Below are positions 48,439-59,361 of a stretch of DNA of 64,000 nt, piece by piece. Below the pieces are notes generated by a model. The model was given only the letters and a program-made list of their open reading frames with translations, did no database searches and was not told the DNA's origin. Numbering within the stretch: the stretch's first letter is position 1; each line of letters opens with the position of its first letter. Location: NCBI GenBank assembly GCA_029246385.1, contig JAQWNG010000034.1, positions 124,001-188,000 on the forward strand. The letters are read 5' to 3'. The DNA comes from Halioglobus sp. Lineage in GTDB: Bacteria > Pseudomonadota > Gammaproteobacteria > Pseudomonadales > Halieaceae. The position numbers were made by a program, and so were the translations under genes.

Positions 48439-50142
48439 CTAAGTTTTAGCGGCGGCATTTTCTATTCGTCGTGTGATTACGTATTGTTGTGCCATAGAGA
48501 GCAGGTTGTTGACGACCCAGTATAGAACGAGCCCCGCCGGAAACCAGAGGAAAAAGAAGGTAAACATAACGGGCATCCATTGCATAATTTTAGCTTGCAT
48601 TGGATCGGGTGGCGGCGGATTGAGTTTTTGCATGTAGAACATGCTAGCGCCCATCATTAGTGGAAGAACAAAGTAGGGGTCCATCACCGCTAGATCCTTA
48701 ATCCAGAGCACGAAGGGTGCTTGTCTAAGCTCCACGCTTTCCATTAACATCCAGTACAAGCCGATAAAAACAGGCATTTGAACCAAAATAGGCAGGCAGC
48801 CGCCCAATGGGTTAATTTTCTCTTTTTTATACAGTTCCATCATGGCCTGAGATTGTTTCTGTTTGTCGTCGGCAAACTGCTCTCTGATATCGACCATTTT
48901 GGGTTGGACGCGGCGCATGTTCGCCATTGACCTGTAAGAAGCCGCTGATAATTTGAAAAACACCGCCTTGATCAAAACGGTTAGTAATATAATCGCTACG
49001 CCCCAGTTACCTACTAACGCATGAATATTTGTTAGCAACCAAAATAGTGGTTGCGCGATCCACCAGAGAAATCCGTAATCGATTGTGAGGTCTAGGTAAG
49101 GTGAGATCTCTTTCAGTCGATATTGATCCTTCGGTCCAGCATAAAATTTTGCGCCCATAACGCCAGAGCTTCCTGAGTCGAGGGTCAGCGCAGGGCTGGT
49201 GAACCCCGCGATATTAAACCCTGCGGAAGTTACGCGTGCGCTATATGTTTGTATCTGGTCTGGGTTTGGAATCCAGGCGCTAAGGAAGTAGTGTTGCACC
49301 ATCGCAATCCAGCCGCCGGGCAGTTGGGCTTTGAATGGCTCTTCTTTAAGGTCGTCAAAGGTGAACTTAGTGTAACGCTCGTCGGGCTGTGTAAGTGCGA
49401 CGCCTAAGAAGGGCTTCATACCCATTGCGTTAGTGTTATCGGATGGCGGCGGCGCACTCCCGCGCTTCACTTGTCCAAATAAATTGGCTTGCCAGCGTTC
49501 AACGCTGTTATTGTCGATTAAATAGTCTATGTCAATCAGGTATGAGCCGCGGTATAAAGTAAGTCGTTTAGTGACGCGTACGTCCGCATTGCCTTGCCAC
49601 TGCAAGTCTACGACGAGTGAATCGTCTCCAGGGTTAAGGGTGTAGATAGTAGATGCTGCGTTAAAAAGCGCCCTGCCGTCATTATCGATTCCGTTTGGGC
49701 CAATGAGTCCGCTCTGAGCGATATAGGTGAGGGTTTCATTATCTTCTAGTAAGACAAACGGGTCATTAGGGTTGTCCAGTTCTGCCAAAAACTTTGGCAG
49801 CGAAATCTCCATAATGTCGCCACCTTGCAGGTCCACCGCGAGCTGTAAGACATCAGTTTTTATTTGGATAATACGCCCGCTATCAACAGCAGAGGCTGTT
49901 GATGGGTTGATTTCCAAGGTACTGTATTCTGGGGTTGTTGGGAGGTCTTCGTCAGTGCTGGTTGCAGGTGCGGCAGGCTTTGCAGGCATTATGGTGGGCG
50001 CTTCCCCCGTGGCGGATATTAGACGCGATGTGTCTTGTATTGCCGATGCGCTTTTTTCGTCGGTAAAGCTCACCCACTCCGTAAGTAACATAAATGATAG
50101 TGCAGCAATGGCGCCAATGAGTAATGTGCGTTGCAAATCCAT
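48439..50142 (-). CDS. yidC: Membrane protein insertase YidC
   Basis: Protein of 567 residues with an N-terminal helix, a large periplasmic beta-sandwich (about 60-340) and a conserved C-terminal core of five helices. Core phrases are NWGVAIILLTVLIKAVFFKLSAASYRSMANMRRVQPKM (quoted in outline), INPLGGCLPILVQMPVFIGLYWML, and FFLWFPAGLVLYWVVNNLLS. YidC inserts membrane proteins, including ATP synthase Fo subunits encoded in this same region. It follows yidD by 17 bases. Confidence 0.97.
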   Translation of the reverse strand: MDLQRTLLIGAIAALSFMLLTEWVSFTDEKSASAIQDTSRLISATGEAPTIMPAKPAAPATSTDEDLPTTPEYSTLEINPSTASAVDSGRIIQIKTDVLQLAVDLQGGDIMEISLPKFLAELDNPNDPFVLLEDNETLTYIAQSGLIGPNGIDNDGRALFNAASTIYTLNPGDDSLVVDLQWQGNADVRVTKRLTLYRGSYLIDIDYLIDNNSVERWQANLFGQVKRGSAPPPSDNTNAMGMKPFLGVALTQPDERYTKFTFDDLKEEPFKAQLPGGWIAMVQHYFLSAWIPNPDQIQTYSARVTSAGFNIAGFTSPALTLDSGSSGVMGAKFYAGPKDQYRLKEISPYLDLTIDYGFLWWIAQPLFWLLTNIHALVGNWGVAIILLTVLIKAVFFKLSAASYRSMANMRRVQPKMVDIREQFADDKQKQSQAMMELYKKEKINPLGGCLPILVQMPVFIGLYWMLMESVELRQAPFVLWIKDLAVMDPYFVLPLMMGASMFYMQKLNPPPPDPMQAKIMQWMPVMFTFFFLWFPAGLVLYWVVNNLLSMAQQYVITRRIENAAAKT

Positions 50143-50159
50143 AATAGAGTATCTTTCGC

Positions 50160-50387
50160 CTAGTGTTGGTGTGTGCTGGGCGGAACGGGGTCTTCTCCCC
50201 CTTCATGCCAGGGGTGGCATCGCGCTAACCGCAGTACAGCCAGATAGCTACCTTTAAAAACGCCATGTCGATTGATAGCTTCTTGGGCATAGGAAGAGCA
50301 GGTAGGATGAAAGCGACAATGATTACCTATGAAGGGGCTGAGGCAAGCCTGATAACAGGAGATAAGAAAAATCAACAGGCGGCGCAT
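50160..50387 (-). CDS. yidD: Membrane protein insertion efficiency factor YidD
   Basis: Protein of 75 residues with the family's Cys-rich core [20 protein letters not shown], then [37 protein letters not shown] (outlined). It is a small amphipathic protein assisting membrane insertion. Start ATG overlaps the rnpA stop (TAATG), so translation is coupled. Confidence 0.95.
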   Translation of the reverse strand: MRRLLIFLISCYQACLSPFIGNHCRFHPTCSSYAQEAINRHGVFKGSYLAVLRLARCHPWHEGGEDPVPPSTHQH

Positions 50388-50785
50388 TAGAAATCCTGGC
50401 TATTGTTCGATATCGTTTTAGTGGTTTGGCTCATCAGCTTTTGCCACTGCTGCAGCAATATAGAGGATAGTTCATTATTATCCAAATTACCCATGCCGCG
50501 TCTCGCGAGGAGCACAACGTCGATGCTGGTTTCATCGCCTGAGCGCGTGCGCAAAAACTCTCTAGCTACTCGTTTTATTCGATTTCGATGCACGGCTAGA
50601 CGAACGTTCTTCTTGGCGATAACCAACCCTAAGCGATGACTGGCCCTGTCATTAGTTTTTGCCAATAACAACAATGACGGGTGCGAGGCTCGGACATCAG
50701 GGCTATCAAATACTCGAGTGTAATCATTAGCGTTGAGTAACCGTTTGTCCTTGCCGAATCTAGAGCTCGTCAGTTGTCCAACCAA
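50387..50785 (-). CDS. rnpA: Ribonuclease P protein component
   Basis: Protein of 132 residues, basic. [19 protein letters not shown] is the family N-terminus and [26 protein letters not shown] the RNA-binding RNR motif block (two parts: [10 protein letters not shown] and HRNRIKR). It assists RNase P RNA in tRNA 5' processing. The start seems to be TTG at 50785, nine bases after the rpmH stop; no ATG fits. Confidence 0.94.
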   Translation of the reverse strand: MVGQLTSSRFGKDKRLLNANDYTRVFDSPDVRASHPSLLLLAKTNDRASHRLGLVIAKKNVRLAVHRNRIKRVAREFLRTRSGDETSIDVVLLARRGMGNLDNNELSSILLQQWQKLMSQTTKTISNNSQDF

Positions 50786-50794
50786 GCTGTAGTT

Positions 50795-50929
50795 CTAGGC
50801 CGTCAGGCGCTTGCGGCCTTTAGCTCGGCGACGCCCGACCACGTTGCGGCCGCCTTTTGTGGCCATGCGAGCGCGGAATCCGTGCGTACGAGCGCGCTTT
50901 AAAACGCTGGGTTGGAATGTTCTTTTCAT
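50795..50929 (-). CDS. rpmH: 50S ribosomal protein L34
   Basis: A 44-residue protein starting [19 protein letters not shown] and ending [13 protein letters not shown], the canonical L34. It is a very basic protein of the large subunit and starts the rpmH-rnpA-yidD-yidC-mnmE operon. A sigma-70 promoter lies about 90 bases upstream. It is too short for most automatic gene lists. Confidence 0.98.
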   Translation of the reverse strand: MKRTFQPSVLKRARTHGFRARMATKGGRNVVGRRRAKGRKRLTA

Positions 50930-51019
50930 CGTATATCTTCCAAATTGATAAAGTGAGCGATACCTTGTCAGTCTTACACGACAGCTGAGCTGGCTATTCG
51001 CCCGGAAAAACGGTGGGCT

Positions 51020-51048
51020 ATTTTATGTAAATGTAGGGGCTATTTCAA
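51020..51048 (-). promoter_or_regulatory. Sigma-70 promoter of rpmH
   Basis: On the minus strand, TTGAAA (51048-51043) and TAAAAT (51025-51020) are 17 bases apart. Each is one base from consensus. The rpmH start is about 90 bases downstream. Confidence 0.7.
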
Positions 51049-51208
51049 TGAAAAGTGCAACTATTTTAGGGCTGTAGACGCTGCGATTTCGGTTTAAAAA
51101 CTGATCGCAGAAAGTGCTGCCGTGCCCGGTTCGACATGGCTTAACTCAGGCCCGTAACCATCTAGTTTAGAGCATTAATGCACACCTTGTCAAAAAGATA
51201 CACACAGG

Positions 51209-51217
51209 TTATACACA
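51209..51217 (+). promoter_or_regulatory. DnaA box TTATACACA
   Basis: The nonamer TTATACACA fits the TTATNCACA consensus and lies 251 bases before the dnaA start. Confidence 0.65.
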
Positions 51218-51327
51218 AAAAAGGCTCGCTCTGCCGCATGTTCGCTGATGCGGTTATAATATCGCCATATCTATGGCAACACTTTGAATAACATAGAAAA
51301 ATTATTTTCAGCGTTTTGGTATTTATT

Positions 51328-51336
51328 TGTGGATAA
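51328..51336 (-). promoter_or_regulatory. DnaA box TTATCCACA (minus strand)
   Basis: The plus-strand sequence TGTGGATAA is an exact complement of the strong consensus DnaA box, 124 bases before the dnaA start. Confidence 0.75.
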
Positions 51337-51459
51337 CTCGGGTGTTCGGGCGTATTATGCGTTGTGTTTCCGGGTAGAATTACTGCGCAAACGCGAATTG
51401 TGAACATTTGTTTTTTTTTCAGAAGCCCGGGACGCTTGCCTGGCTTTAAGGGGTTTTCT

Positions 51460-52899
51460 TTGCTTGATGCCGTGTGGCAAAAATGTGTCAGTCGCTTGCG
51501 CGACGAGCTGCCATCGCAACAGTTTAATACCTGGATTCGACCGTTGAAAGCCAGAGCAGACAGTCGTTCGCTGACGCTTTTTGCGCCAAACAGGTTCATT
51601 AAAGATTTTGTGGTGGAAAAGTACTCGGAGCGGATATGCGCCCTCGTAAGTGAGTTGCAGCCGGATGACACACTTAAAGTGGCTTTGGAAATTGGCCCGG
51701 TAGCGACGTCGGCGGTGTCGCTGCCGATAGTGGCTGAGCCTGAGCCCTTGGCGTTAGCGGAGAGTAAACAAGGGGCGTTCGACCTTGGTAGTATTGAGCC
51801 CGAAATCGCGAATGCTGCGTTCCCACTGGGTCAGCGGAGTCGACCCCGCGTAGATGACGTCCGGTCTCCAGTGGATCACCAGCATCATTTGTTCGAGAAT
51901 TACACCTTTGATAGCTTTGTAGAAGGTAAATCTAATCAGTTAGCGCTGGCTGCCGCGCGCCAGGTTGCCGAAAACCCGGGCACCTCTTATAACCCATTAT
52001 TTTTATACGGCGGTGTTGGTCTTGGTAAAACGCACCTAATGCACGCTGTCGGTAACGCTTTAAAAGTGCAGAACCCAGAGGCAAAGGTTGTATATCTGCA
52101 CTCAGAACGGTTTGTTGCCGATATGGTTAAGGCGCTGCAGTTAAACGCCATTACGGACTTTAAGCGCTACTACCGTTCGGTTAATGCATTACTGATAGAT
52201 GACATACAGTTTTTTGCAAAAAAAGACCGTTCACAGGAAGAGTTCTTTCACACCTTTAATGCCTTGCTAGAAGGCGGCCAACAAATGATTCTGACATGTG
52301 ATCGTTACCCCAAGGAAATTGTTGGTTTGGAGGAGAGGCTAAAGTCACGCTTTGGATGGGGGCTTACAGTTGCCGTGGAGCCTCCAGAACTCGAGACCCG
52401 AGTCGCAATATTAATGAAAAAAGCGAGCGAGGCCCGCATTGATCTGCCGCCAGATTCGGCGTTTTTTATTGCACAACGAATACGGTCTAATGTCAGAGAG
52501 CTAGAGGGTGCGCTTAAGAGAGTGATAGCGAGTGCTCGCTTCTTAGCAAGGCCCATCGATATGGAGTTGATCAAGGAGAGCCTGAAGGATTTGCTGGCGC
52601 TGCAGGACAGGCAGGTTAGTATGGACAACATCCAGCGCACCGCAGCGGAGTATTATAAAATCAAAATAGCGGACATGATGTCTCGCCGACGCAGTCGCTC
52701 GGTTGCTAGGCCCCGGCAGATGGCAATGGCCTTATCTAAGGAGTTGACCAATCATAGCCTGCCAGAGATTGGGGACAGCTTTGGTGGCAGAGATCAAACG
52801 ACAGTTCTCCACGCGTGCCGTAAAATTAAGGAGCTTCGTGAGACAAACTCGGATATTCGCGAGGATTACAAAAACTTGTTAAGGACGTTGACAACGTGA
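51460..52899 (+). CDS. dnaA: Chromosomal replication initiator DnaA
   Basis: Protein of 479 residues from a TTG at 51460 with AAGGGG six bases upstream. Domain I (about 1-85) begins [20 protein letters not shown]; a linker follows to about 145; the AAA+ domain has [15 protein letters not shown] (Walker A, about 184-198), [15 protein letters not shown] (Walker B) and [11 protein letters not shown]. Domain IV (about 385-479) binds DNA. Its signature reads [15 protein letters not shown]: Gln446 replaces the His that in E. coli (His434) contacts the DnaA box. The longer frame from 51364 lacks a good start. The gene begins the dnaA-dnaN-recF-gyrB series. Confidence 0.97.
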   Translation: MLDAVWQKCVSRLRDELPSQQFNTWIRPLKARADSRSLTLFAPNRFIKDFVVEKYSERICALVSELQPDDTLKVALEIGPVATSAVSLPIVAEPEPLALAESKQGAFDLGSIEPEIANAAFPLGQRSRPRVDDVRSPVDHQHHLFENYTFDSFVEGKSNQLALAAARQVAENPGTSYNPLFLYGGVGLGKTHLMHAVGNALKVQNPEAKVVYLHSERFVADMVKALQLNAITDFKRYYRSVNALLIDDIQFFAKKDRSQEEFFHTFNALLEGGQQMILTCDRYPKEIVGLEERLKSRFGWGLTVAVEPPELETRVAILMKKASEARIDLPPDSAFFIAQRIRSNVRELEGALKRVIASARFLARPIDMELIKESLKDLLALQDRQVSMDNIQRTAAEYYKIKIADMMSRRRSRSVARPRQMAMALSKELTNHSLPEIGDSFGGRDQTTVLHACRKIKELRETNSDIREDYKNLLRTLTT

Positions 52900-52933
52900 G
52901 CATATAAACGAAGCTTAGGTTCGTTTATATGCT
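52899..52933. repeat. Perfect inverted repeat between dnaA and dnaN
   Basis: AGCATATAAACGAA (52899-52912) and TTCGTTTATATGCT (52920-52933) pair over 14 bases with a seven-base loop. The first base is the last base of the dnaA stop. It is AT-rich and has no T run, so it is not a standard terminator. Confidence 0.7.
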
Positions 52934-52987
52934 GTCGCCTGTTTACGACACCAAATTGCATTAGTGTAAGAGAGGAAAAGTATCACT

Positions 52988-54100
52988 ATGAAGTTCAGTA
53001 TTTCACGGGATAGCTTAGTTCGATCGTTAAACTTGGTGGCGGGCGTTGTTGAGCGCAGGCAGACGTTACCTATTTTGGCGAATGTATTGCTAGTGCTGAA
53101 GGAAGATTGGTTGTCGTTGACGGGGACAGACTTAGAGGTTGAGCTGGTGGGCCGGATACAGCTTGCTGTTGCGGGCGAGGAGTCTGGCGAAGTAACGGTG
53201 CCCGCTAGAAAGTTGTTAGATATCTGTAAATCGCTGCCTGAAGGTAGTGAGGTCAAGTTTAGCGTCAAAGAAAGCAAGGTGGCGGTGAGGTCCGGCAGTA
53301 GTCGTTTTACGCTGTCTACGCTTCCTGCTAGAGAGTTTCCGAACGTTGAAAACAGCATCGGAACACACCAGCTTACGATCAAGCAGGGTCAGCTGAAGCG
53401 GTTGATCGATCGTACTGGCTTTGCGATGGCTCAACAGGACGTGCGTTACTACTTGAACGGGATGCTGTGGGAGCTGGATAGTAAGCAGCTGCGGGTAGTG
53501 GCAACGGACGGACACCGTCTGGCCATGTGTACGCTGAAAGAGAAGATAAACGTCACTGGTGAAGGGGGTGTCCAGGTGATTCTACCCCGCAAGGGTGTTT
53601 TAGAGCTCGTCCGTCTATTAACGGACGATGAGGCAGACATCCAGATTAACATAGGCAGCAATCATATTAGGGCGGCGACCGGGGAATACACGTTCACTTC
53701 AAAGCTTGTCGACGGTAAATTCCCCGATTATGGGAAAGTGGTGCCGCGGTCGCCGAATAATATTCTGAAGGGCTCTCGTCAGTCGTTGCGTCAGGCGTTT
53801 ACGAGAACGGCGATTTTGTCTAATGAAAAGTTTAGGGGGGTTCGTCTAAAGCTTACGGAAAATACTTTGGATATCGTTGCCAATAACCCTGAGCAGGAAG
53901 AAGCAGAGGAAACGGTGTCCATTGATTATTCTGGCGAGGCGCTAGAGATTGGTTTCAACGTGAGCTATTTGTTGGATGTCCTTGGGGTGCTTAGTGGGGA
54001 CCAGATTAAGCTGTCGCTGGCGGACCCCAATAGCAGTGCCTTGCTGGAGGAGTCTGAAGAGGACGACTCGCTCTATGTTGTCATGCCGATGCGGCTTTAA
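52988..54100 (+). CDS. dnaN: DNA polymerase III beta clamp
   Basis: Protein of 370 residues, three repeated clamp domains. MKFSISRDSLVRSLNLVAGVV begins the protein, RQTLPILANVLL marks domain I, and FAMAQQDVRYYLNGMLWEL and VATDGHRLAMC mark domain II. The C-terminus ends in VVMPMRL, the usual clamp terminus. It rings DNA and holds the polymerase and many repair proteins. It lies 88 bases after dnaA, across the inverted repeat. Confidence 0.97.
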   Translation: MKFSISRDSLVRSLNLVAGVVERRQTLPILANVLLVLKEDWLSLTGTDLEVELVGRIQLAVAGEESGEVTVPARKLLDICKSLPEGSEVKFSVKESKVAVRSGSSRFTLSTLPAREFPNVENSIGTHQLTIKQGQLKRLIDRTGFAMAQQDVRYYLNGMLWELDSKQLRVVATDGHRLAMCTLKEKINVTGEGGVQVILPRKGVLELVRLLTDDEADIQINIGSNHIRAATGEYTFTSKLVDGKFPDYGKVVPRSPNNILKGSRQSLRQAFTRTAILSNEKFRGVRLKLTENTLDIVANNPEQEEAEETVSIDYSGEALEIGFNVSYLLDVLGVLSGDQIKLSLADPNSSALLEESEEDDSLYVVMPMRL

Positions 54101-54176
54101 TTGAGAGTAACCTGAGCTTGTGCGCAGCCTCAATGCGTTTTTTTCGGCTTGTGATGTATAGCGCTCGTTAACCCTT

Positions 54177-55301
54177 GTGGCCTTGACGCAGTTACAAATA
54201 AGCAACGTAAGAAACCTACTGCATGTGAAGCTGTCGAACTTGCAAGGCGTCAATGTGTTTTTTGGCTGCAATGGCAGTGGAAAGACCAGTGTGCTGGAGT
54301 CCATACATCTGCTAGGAATGGCGCGCTCCTTTCGGGGCAGCAGTGTCAAGTCGCTGATTAATCATAGCGCGTCATGTTGTACGGTATTTGGGACGACAGC
54401 GGTTGATTCGCCGGCAGCAAAAGAGGGCGTGACGCGGGCGGGGGTGCCAATAGGGGTTCAACGTAATCGCAGCGGCGAAGCGCAAATCAAGATAGGGGGA
54501 AAACAGGTCCGCACGGTTGCTGAGCTCGCAGGGCAGCTGCCATTGCAGATTATCACCGCGGACAGTTTTGGGCTGCTGACAGGAGCGCCAGGAGCGAGGC
54601 GACAGTATCTGGATTGGGGCGTGTTCCACGTGGAACACCAGTTTTTTGGCCAATGGCAGCGTTTCCAAAGAAGCATGAAACAGCGCAATAATTTGCTGCG
54701 ACGTGGTAAAATCACTGATGAAGAGTTGAGCGCATGGACCCGAGATTTGGCGCAGACAGGCACTGCTATTAACGAGCATAGGAAAGCTTATTTCGAGATT
54801 TTAGCGCCTTGTTTCAAGGAGATAATGGCAAAGTTGGCCCCTTCTCTCGTCGAGCTCGAGCTGCTATATCGTCAAGGTTGGGATCGGCAGCTAACGTATA
54901 GTGAAGCACTGCAGCAAGGTTTTGTTAGCGATACGGAACAAGGTTACACGCATTCAGGCCCGCAACGAGCGGACATAAGGGTAATGTCGGCAGGCCACCT
55001 GGCAGCAGAGACGCTTTCGCGAGGCCAGCAAAAGCTTGTTGTGTGCGGTTTGAAGCTAGCGCAGGGAATGCTTATGGCCCGTTTAGGTGTGGGTAAATGC
55101 ACCTACCTGATTGATGATCTGCCATCGGAGCTCGATAATGCACACAGCATACTGGTATGCGAATTGTTAGCCTCGCTGAAGTCACAGGTATTTATTACCT
55201 GCATTGATCAACGTGAAATTCGGTCGGTGTGGCCTCCAAGTGAAGGGTTAGCAATGTTCCACGTGGAACAGGGTGTTGTAAACGGCTATGCCGAGCAGTG
55301 A
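54177..55301 (+). CDS. recF: DNA replication/repair protein RecF
   Basis: Protein of 374 residues. The Walker A is FFGCNGSGKTSVLESI at about 29-44, the ABC signature is SRGQQKLVVCGLKLAQ near 281, and the Walker B is YLIDDLPSELD near 313. RecF loads RecA at gaps with RecO and RecR. Start is GTG at 54177; a TTG two codons on is the alternative. Two parS palindromes lie within the gene (54622 and 55255) and both are read as FHVE, so the coding sequence tolerates the site. The last about 15 residues after the second parS are a nonconserved tail. Confidence 0.96.
   Translation: MALTQLQISNVRNLLHVKLSNLQGVNVFFGCNGSGKTSVLESIHLLGMARSFRGSSVKSLINHSASCCTVFGTTAVDSPAAKEGVTRAGVPIGVQRNRSGEAQIKIGGKQVRTVAELAGQLPLQIITADSFGLLTGAPGARRQYLDWGVFHVEHQFFGQWQRFQRSMKQRNNLLRRGKITDEELSAWTRDLAQTGTAINEHRKAYFEILAPCFKEIMAKLAPSLVELELLYRQGWDRQLTYSEALQQGFVSDTEQGYTHSGPQRADIRVMSAGHLAAETLSRGQQKLVVCGLKLAQGMLMARLGVGKCTYLIDDLPSELDNAHSILVCELLASLKSQVFITCIDQREIRSVWPPSEGLAMFHVEQGVVNGYAEQ
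54622..54637. other. parS: Candidate parS site 1
   Basis: TGTTCCACGTGGAACA is a perfect 16-bp palindrome and matches the core GTTCCACGTGGAAC of Pseudomonas parS. The palindrome extends to 18 bp (54621-54638). It lies inside recF, codons about 149-154. Confidence 0.85.
55255..55270. other. parS: Candidate parS site 2
   Basis: The same 16-bp palindrome as site 1, TGTTCCACGTGGAACA, lies 633 bases further on near the 3' end of recF, about 10 codons before the stop. Confidence 0.85.
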
Positions 55302-55349
55302 TATGATGTACAAAAACCTTACATAAATAACACGTGTATTTAAGAGTGA

Positions 55350-57764
<2,415 letters not shown>

Positions 57765-57768
57765 CAGG

Positions 57769-59223
57769 TCAGTCTTCTAACGGTGGTGGCGATCTATCGT
57801 TGTCAATGGCCGTTATCATCATTTCGAGGCGATTATTTTCGATGTCATCGTGAATCGGCTCTAGTGCAGCCATTTCTTTATTTGCGCGGGTTGACAACAG
57901 TTGAAAGCGCTCGACTTTACCGTGAAGCCCCTGCTTGCCTGCGAGACCTGTTACTGCGTCGTTATAATGATTGTTAGCCGCCTTTAGGGTATTCCCTAGT
58001 TTGTGCAGCCGATCCGCAACAAGGCAGACATGGTTGTAAATGTCCCCTGCCCTGCTGCTGATCTCTTTCGCTTCCTGATTGCCTTGTTCAACCATCCACA
58101 GGTTTGCCACTGTGCGCAGAATAGGCATTAGCGTCGTATGTGAAACCATCACCACACCCTTTTGGTAGCCGTAATTAAACAGGCCTTTGTTGTGTTTCAT
58201 AGCCTCAATGTAGGCCGGCTCGATAGGCATGAACATGAGTACAAAGTCTGGGCTTCCAATATCAGGGAGGTTGACGTAATCCTTCGATGCTAAGTCGTCA
58301 ATGTGATTGCGGACCGCCTGTGCATGCGCATTCAAGGCATCCATCCGCTCGTCATCCGTGTTCGCTTCGATGGCCCTATCATAGTCAATGAGAGAAACCT
58401 TGCTGTCGATGATAAGGTTTTTACTGTCTGGCAGCTTAATAATAAAGTCAGGGAGTTTGCGCTTTCCCTTCCCGTCGCGATAGACAGCTTGGGCCTCATA
58501 GTGCTCCCCTGACTGCAACCCCGCCAACTCCAGCGTCCGCTCAAGCTGTGCCTCTCCCCAGTTACCCACAGCCTTCTTATCACCCTTCAATGCCACCGTC
58601 AGGTTGCTTGCCTGGCTATTCATTTCTAGGCCAATCTCCAGTACTTTTTGAATCTCTTTCTCAAGCGCGGTGTTGCCCTTAATCGACTCCGAATGCACTT
58701 CATTGACGCGCGCTTGAAACCCGGTGATTTGCTCCCGAAACGGTTTTAGCAGGACTTCGAGTGACGCCCGGCTGTTCGTTGTAAAATGCCTCTCCTTGTT
58801 TTCAAAAATTTTGTTGGCGAGGTTTTCGAACTCTTTTTTGAGGTTATCCCGAGTTTCATTTAACAGCTTAATTTGCTCTAGATGCCGGTCTTCCCGCTCG
58901 TCTTGCTGCGTTTGCAGTTGCGTATTTTCCTGTAAAGACGTGTTGAGCCGGGACTGAGCCTGAGCAAGATCCTCCGTTAAAGTCGAAGACTCTAAACACT
59001 TGGCCTGCAACTGCAGTTTTGCCTGCTCAAGCGCGACTGCCTGACCGCGTTCGTGTGCGTTAGCTTCTGCTAGCTCGCCTTCGCGTATCCGCAAGTGCTT
59101 TTGGCATTCGGCTAGTGTCTGCTTGTTGGATATGCCCCGCCAAATACCGATGAGCAAAAGGATGAGTGTTGTCGCGGCGAATACGGCAGCGATAATGATT
59201 AAATGATTCTCGGTCAGTATCAT
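57769..59223 (-). CDS. rmuC: DNA recombination protein RmuC
   Basis: Protein of 484 residues with an N-terminal membrane helix (LIIIAAVFAATTLILLLIGIW), a long coiled coil (about 40-140) and the RmuC nuclease-like domain (about 170-430). Domain blocks are GNWGEAQLERTLELAGL, DFIIKLPDSKNLIIDSKVSL, DFVLMFMPIEPAYIEAM and VVMVSHTTLMPILRTVANLW. RmuC limits certain DNA rearrangements. The gene is convergent with gyrB, with only four bases between the stops. Confidence 0.95.
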   Translation of the reverse strand: MILTENHLIIIAAVFAATTLILLLIGIWRGISNKQTLAECQKHLRIREGELAEANAHERGQAVALEQAKLQLQAKCLESSTLTEDLAQAQSRLNTSLQENTQLQTQQDEREDRHLEQIKLLNETRDNLKKEFENLANKIFENKERHFTTNSRASLEVLLKPFREQITGFQARVNEVHSESIKGNTALEKEIQKVLEIGLEMNSQASNLTVALKGDKKAVGNWGEAQLERTLELAGLQSGEHYEAQAVYRDGKGKRKLPDFIIKLPDSKNLIIDSKVSLIDYDRAIEANTDDERMDALNAHAQAVRNHIDDLASKDYVNLPDIGSPDFVLMFMPIEPAYIEAMKHNKGLFNYGYQKGVVMVSHTTLMPILRTVANLWMVEQGNQEAKEISSRAGDIYNHVCLVADRLHKLGNTLKAANNHYNDAVTGLAGKQGLHGKVERFQLLSTRANKEMAALEPIHDDIENNRLEMMITAIDNDRSPPPLED

Positions 59224-59361
59224 GGAATATGTCCTGTCAATGCTCGTAAGTGTAAACTAAGAAGCATCCTTTAAGGCGAAAATCACAATGTTGCAAAGGC
59301 GCTGTTGTGCAGTCGAATAGGGTTATGAGCATCGCGTGTTTGCTCAGAACAGGTTTCGACG

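Larger units (their letters stand above)
50930..51459. other. rpmH-dnaA intergenic region with DnaA boxes (second candidate origin / dnaA autoregulation)
   Basis: This 530-base region lies between divergent rpmH and dnaA. It holds TTATACACA at 51209-51217 (plus) and TGTGGATAA at 51328-51336, which is TTATCCACA on the minus strand and a perfect consensus DnaA box. An AT-rich stretch (about 51250-51320) lies between them. Pseudomonas has its origin in this same gene interval. The sites could also serve only to autoregulate dnaA. Confidence 0.55.

Noticed and set aside
51364-51459. 32-codon N-terminal extension of dnaA
   Set aside because: The TTG at 51460 has AAGGGG at ideal spacing and fits the family start; the extension has no support.
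51162-51671. 169-codon minus-strand frame over the dnaA start
   Set aside because: It is antisense to dnaA and its upstream boxes, with no family features.
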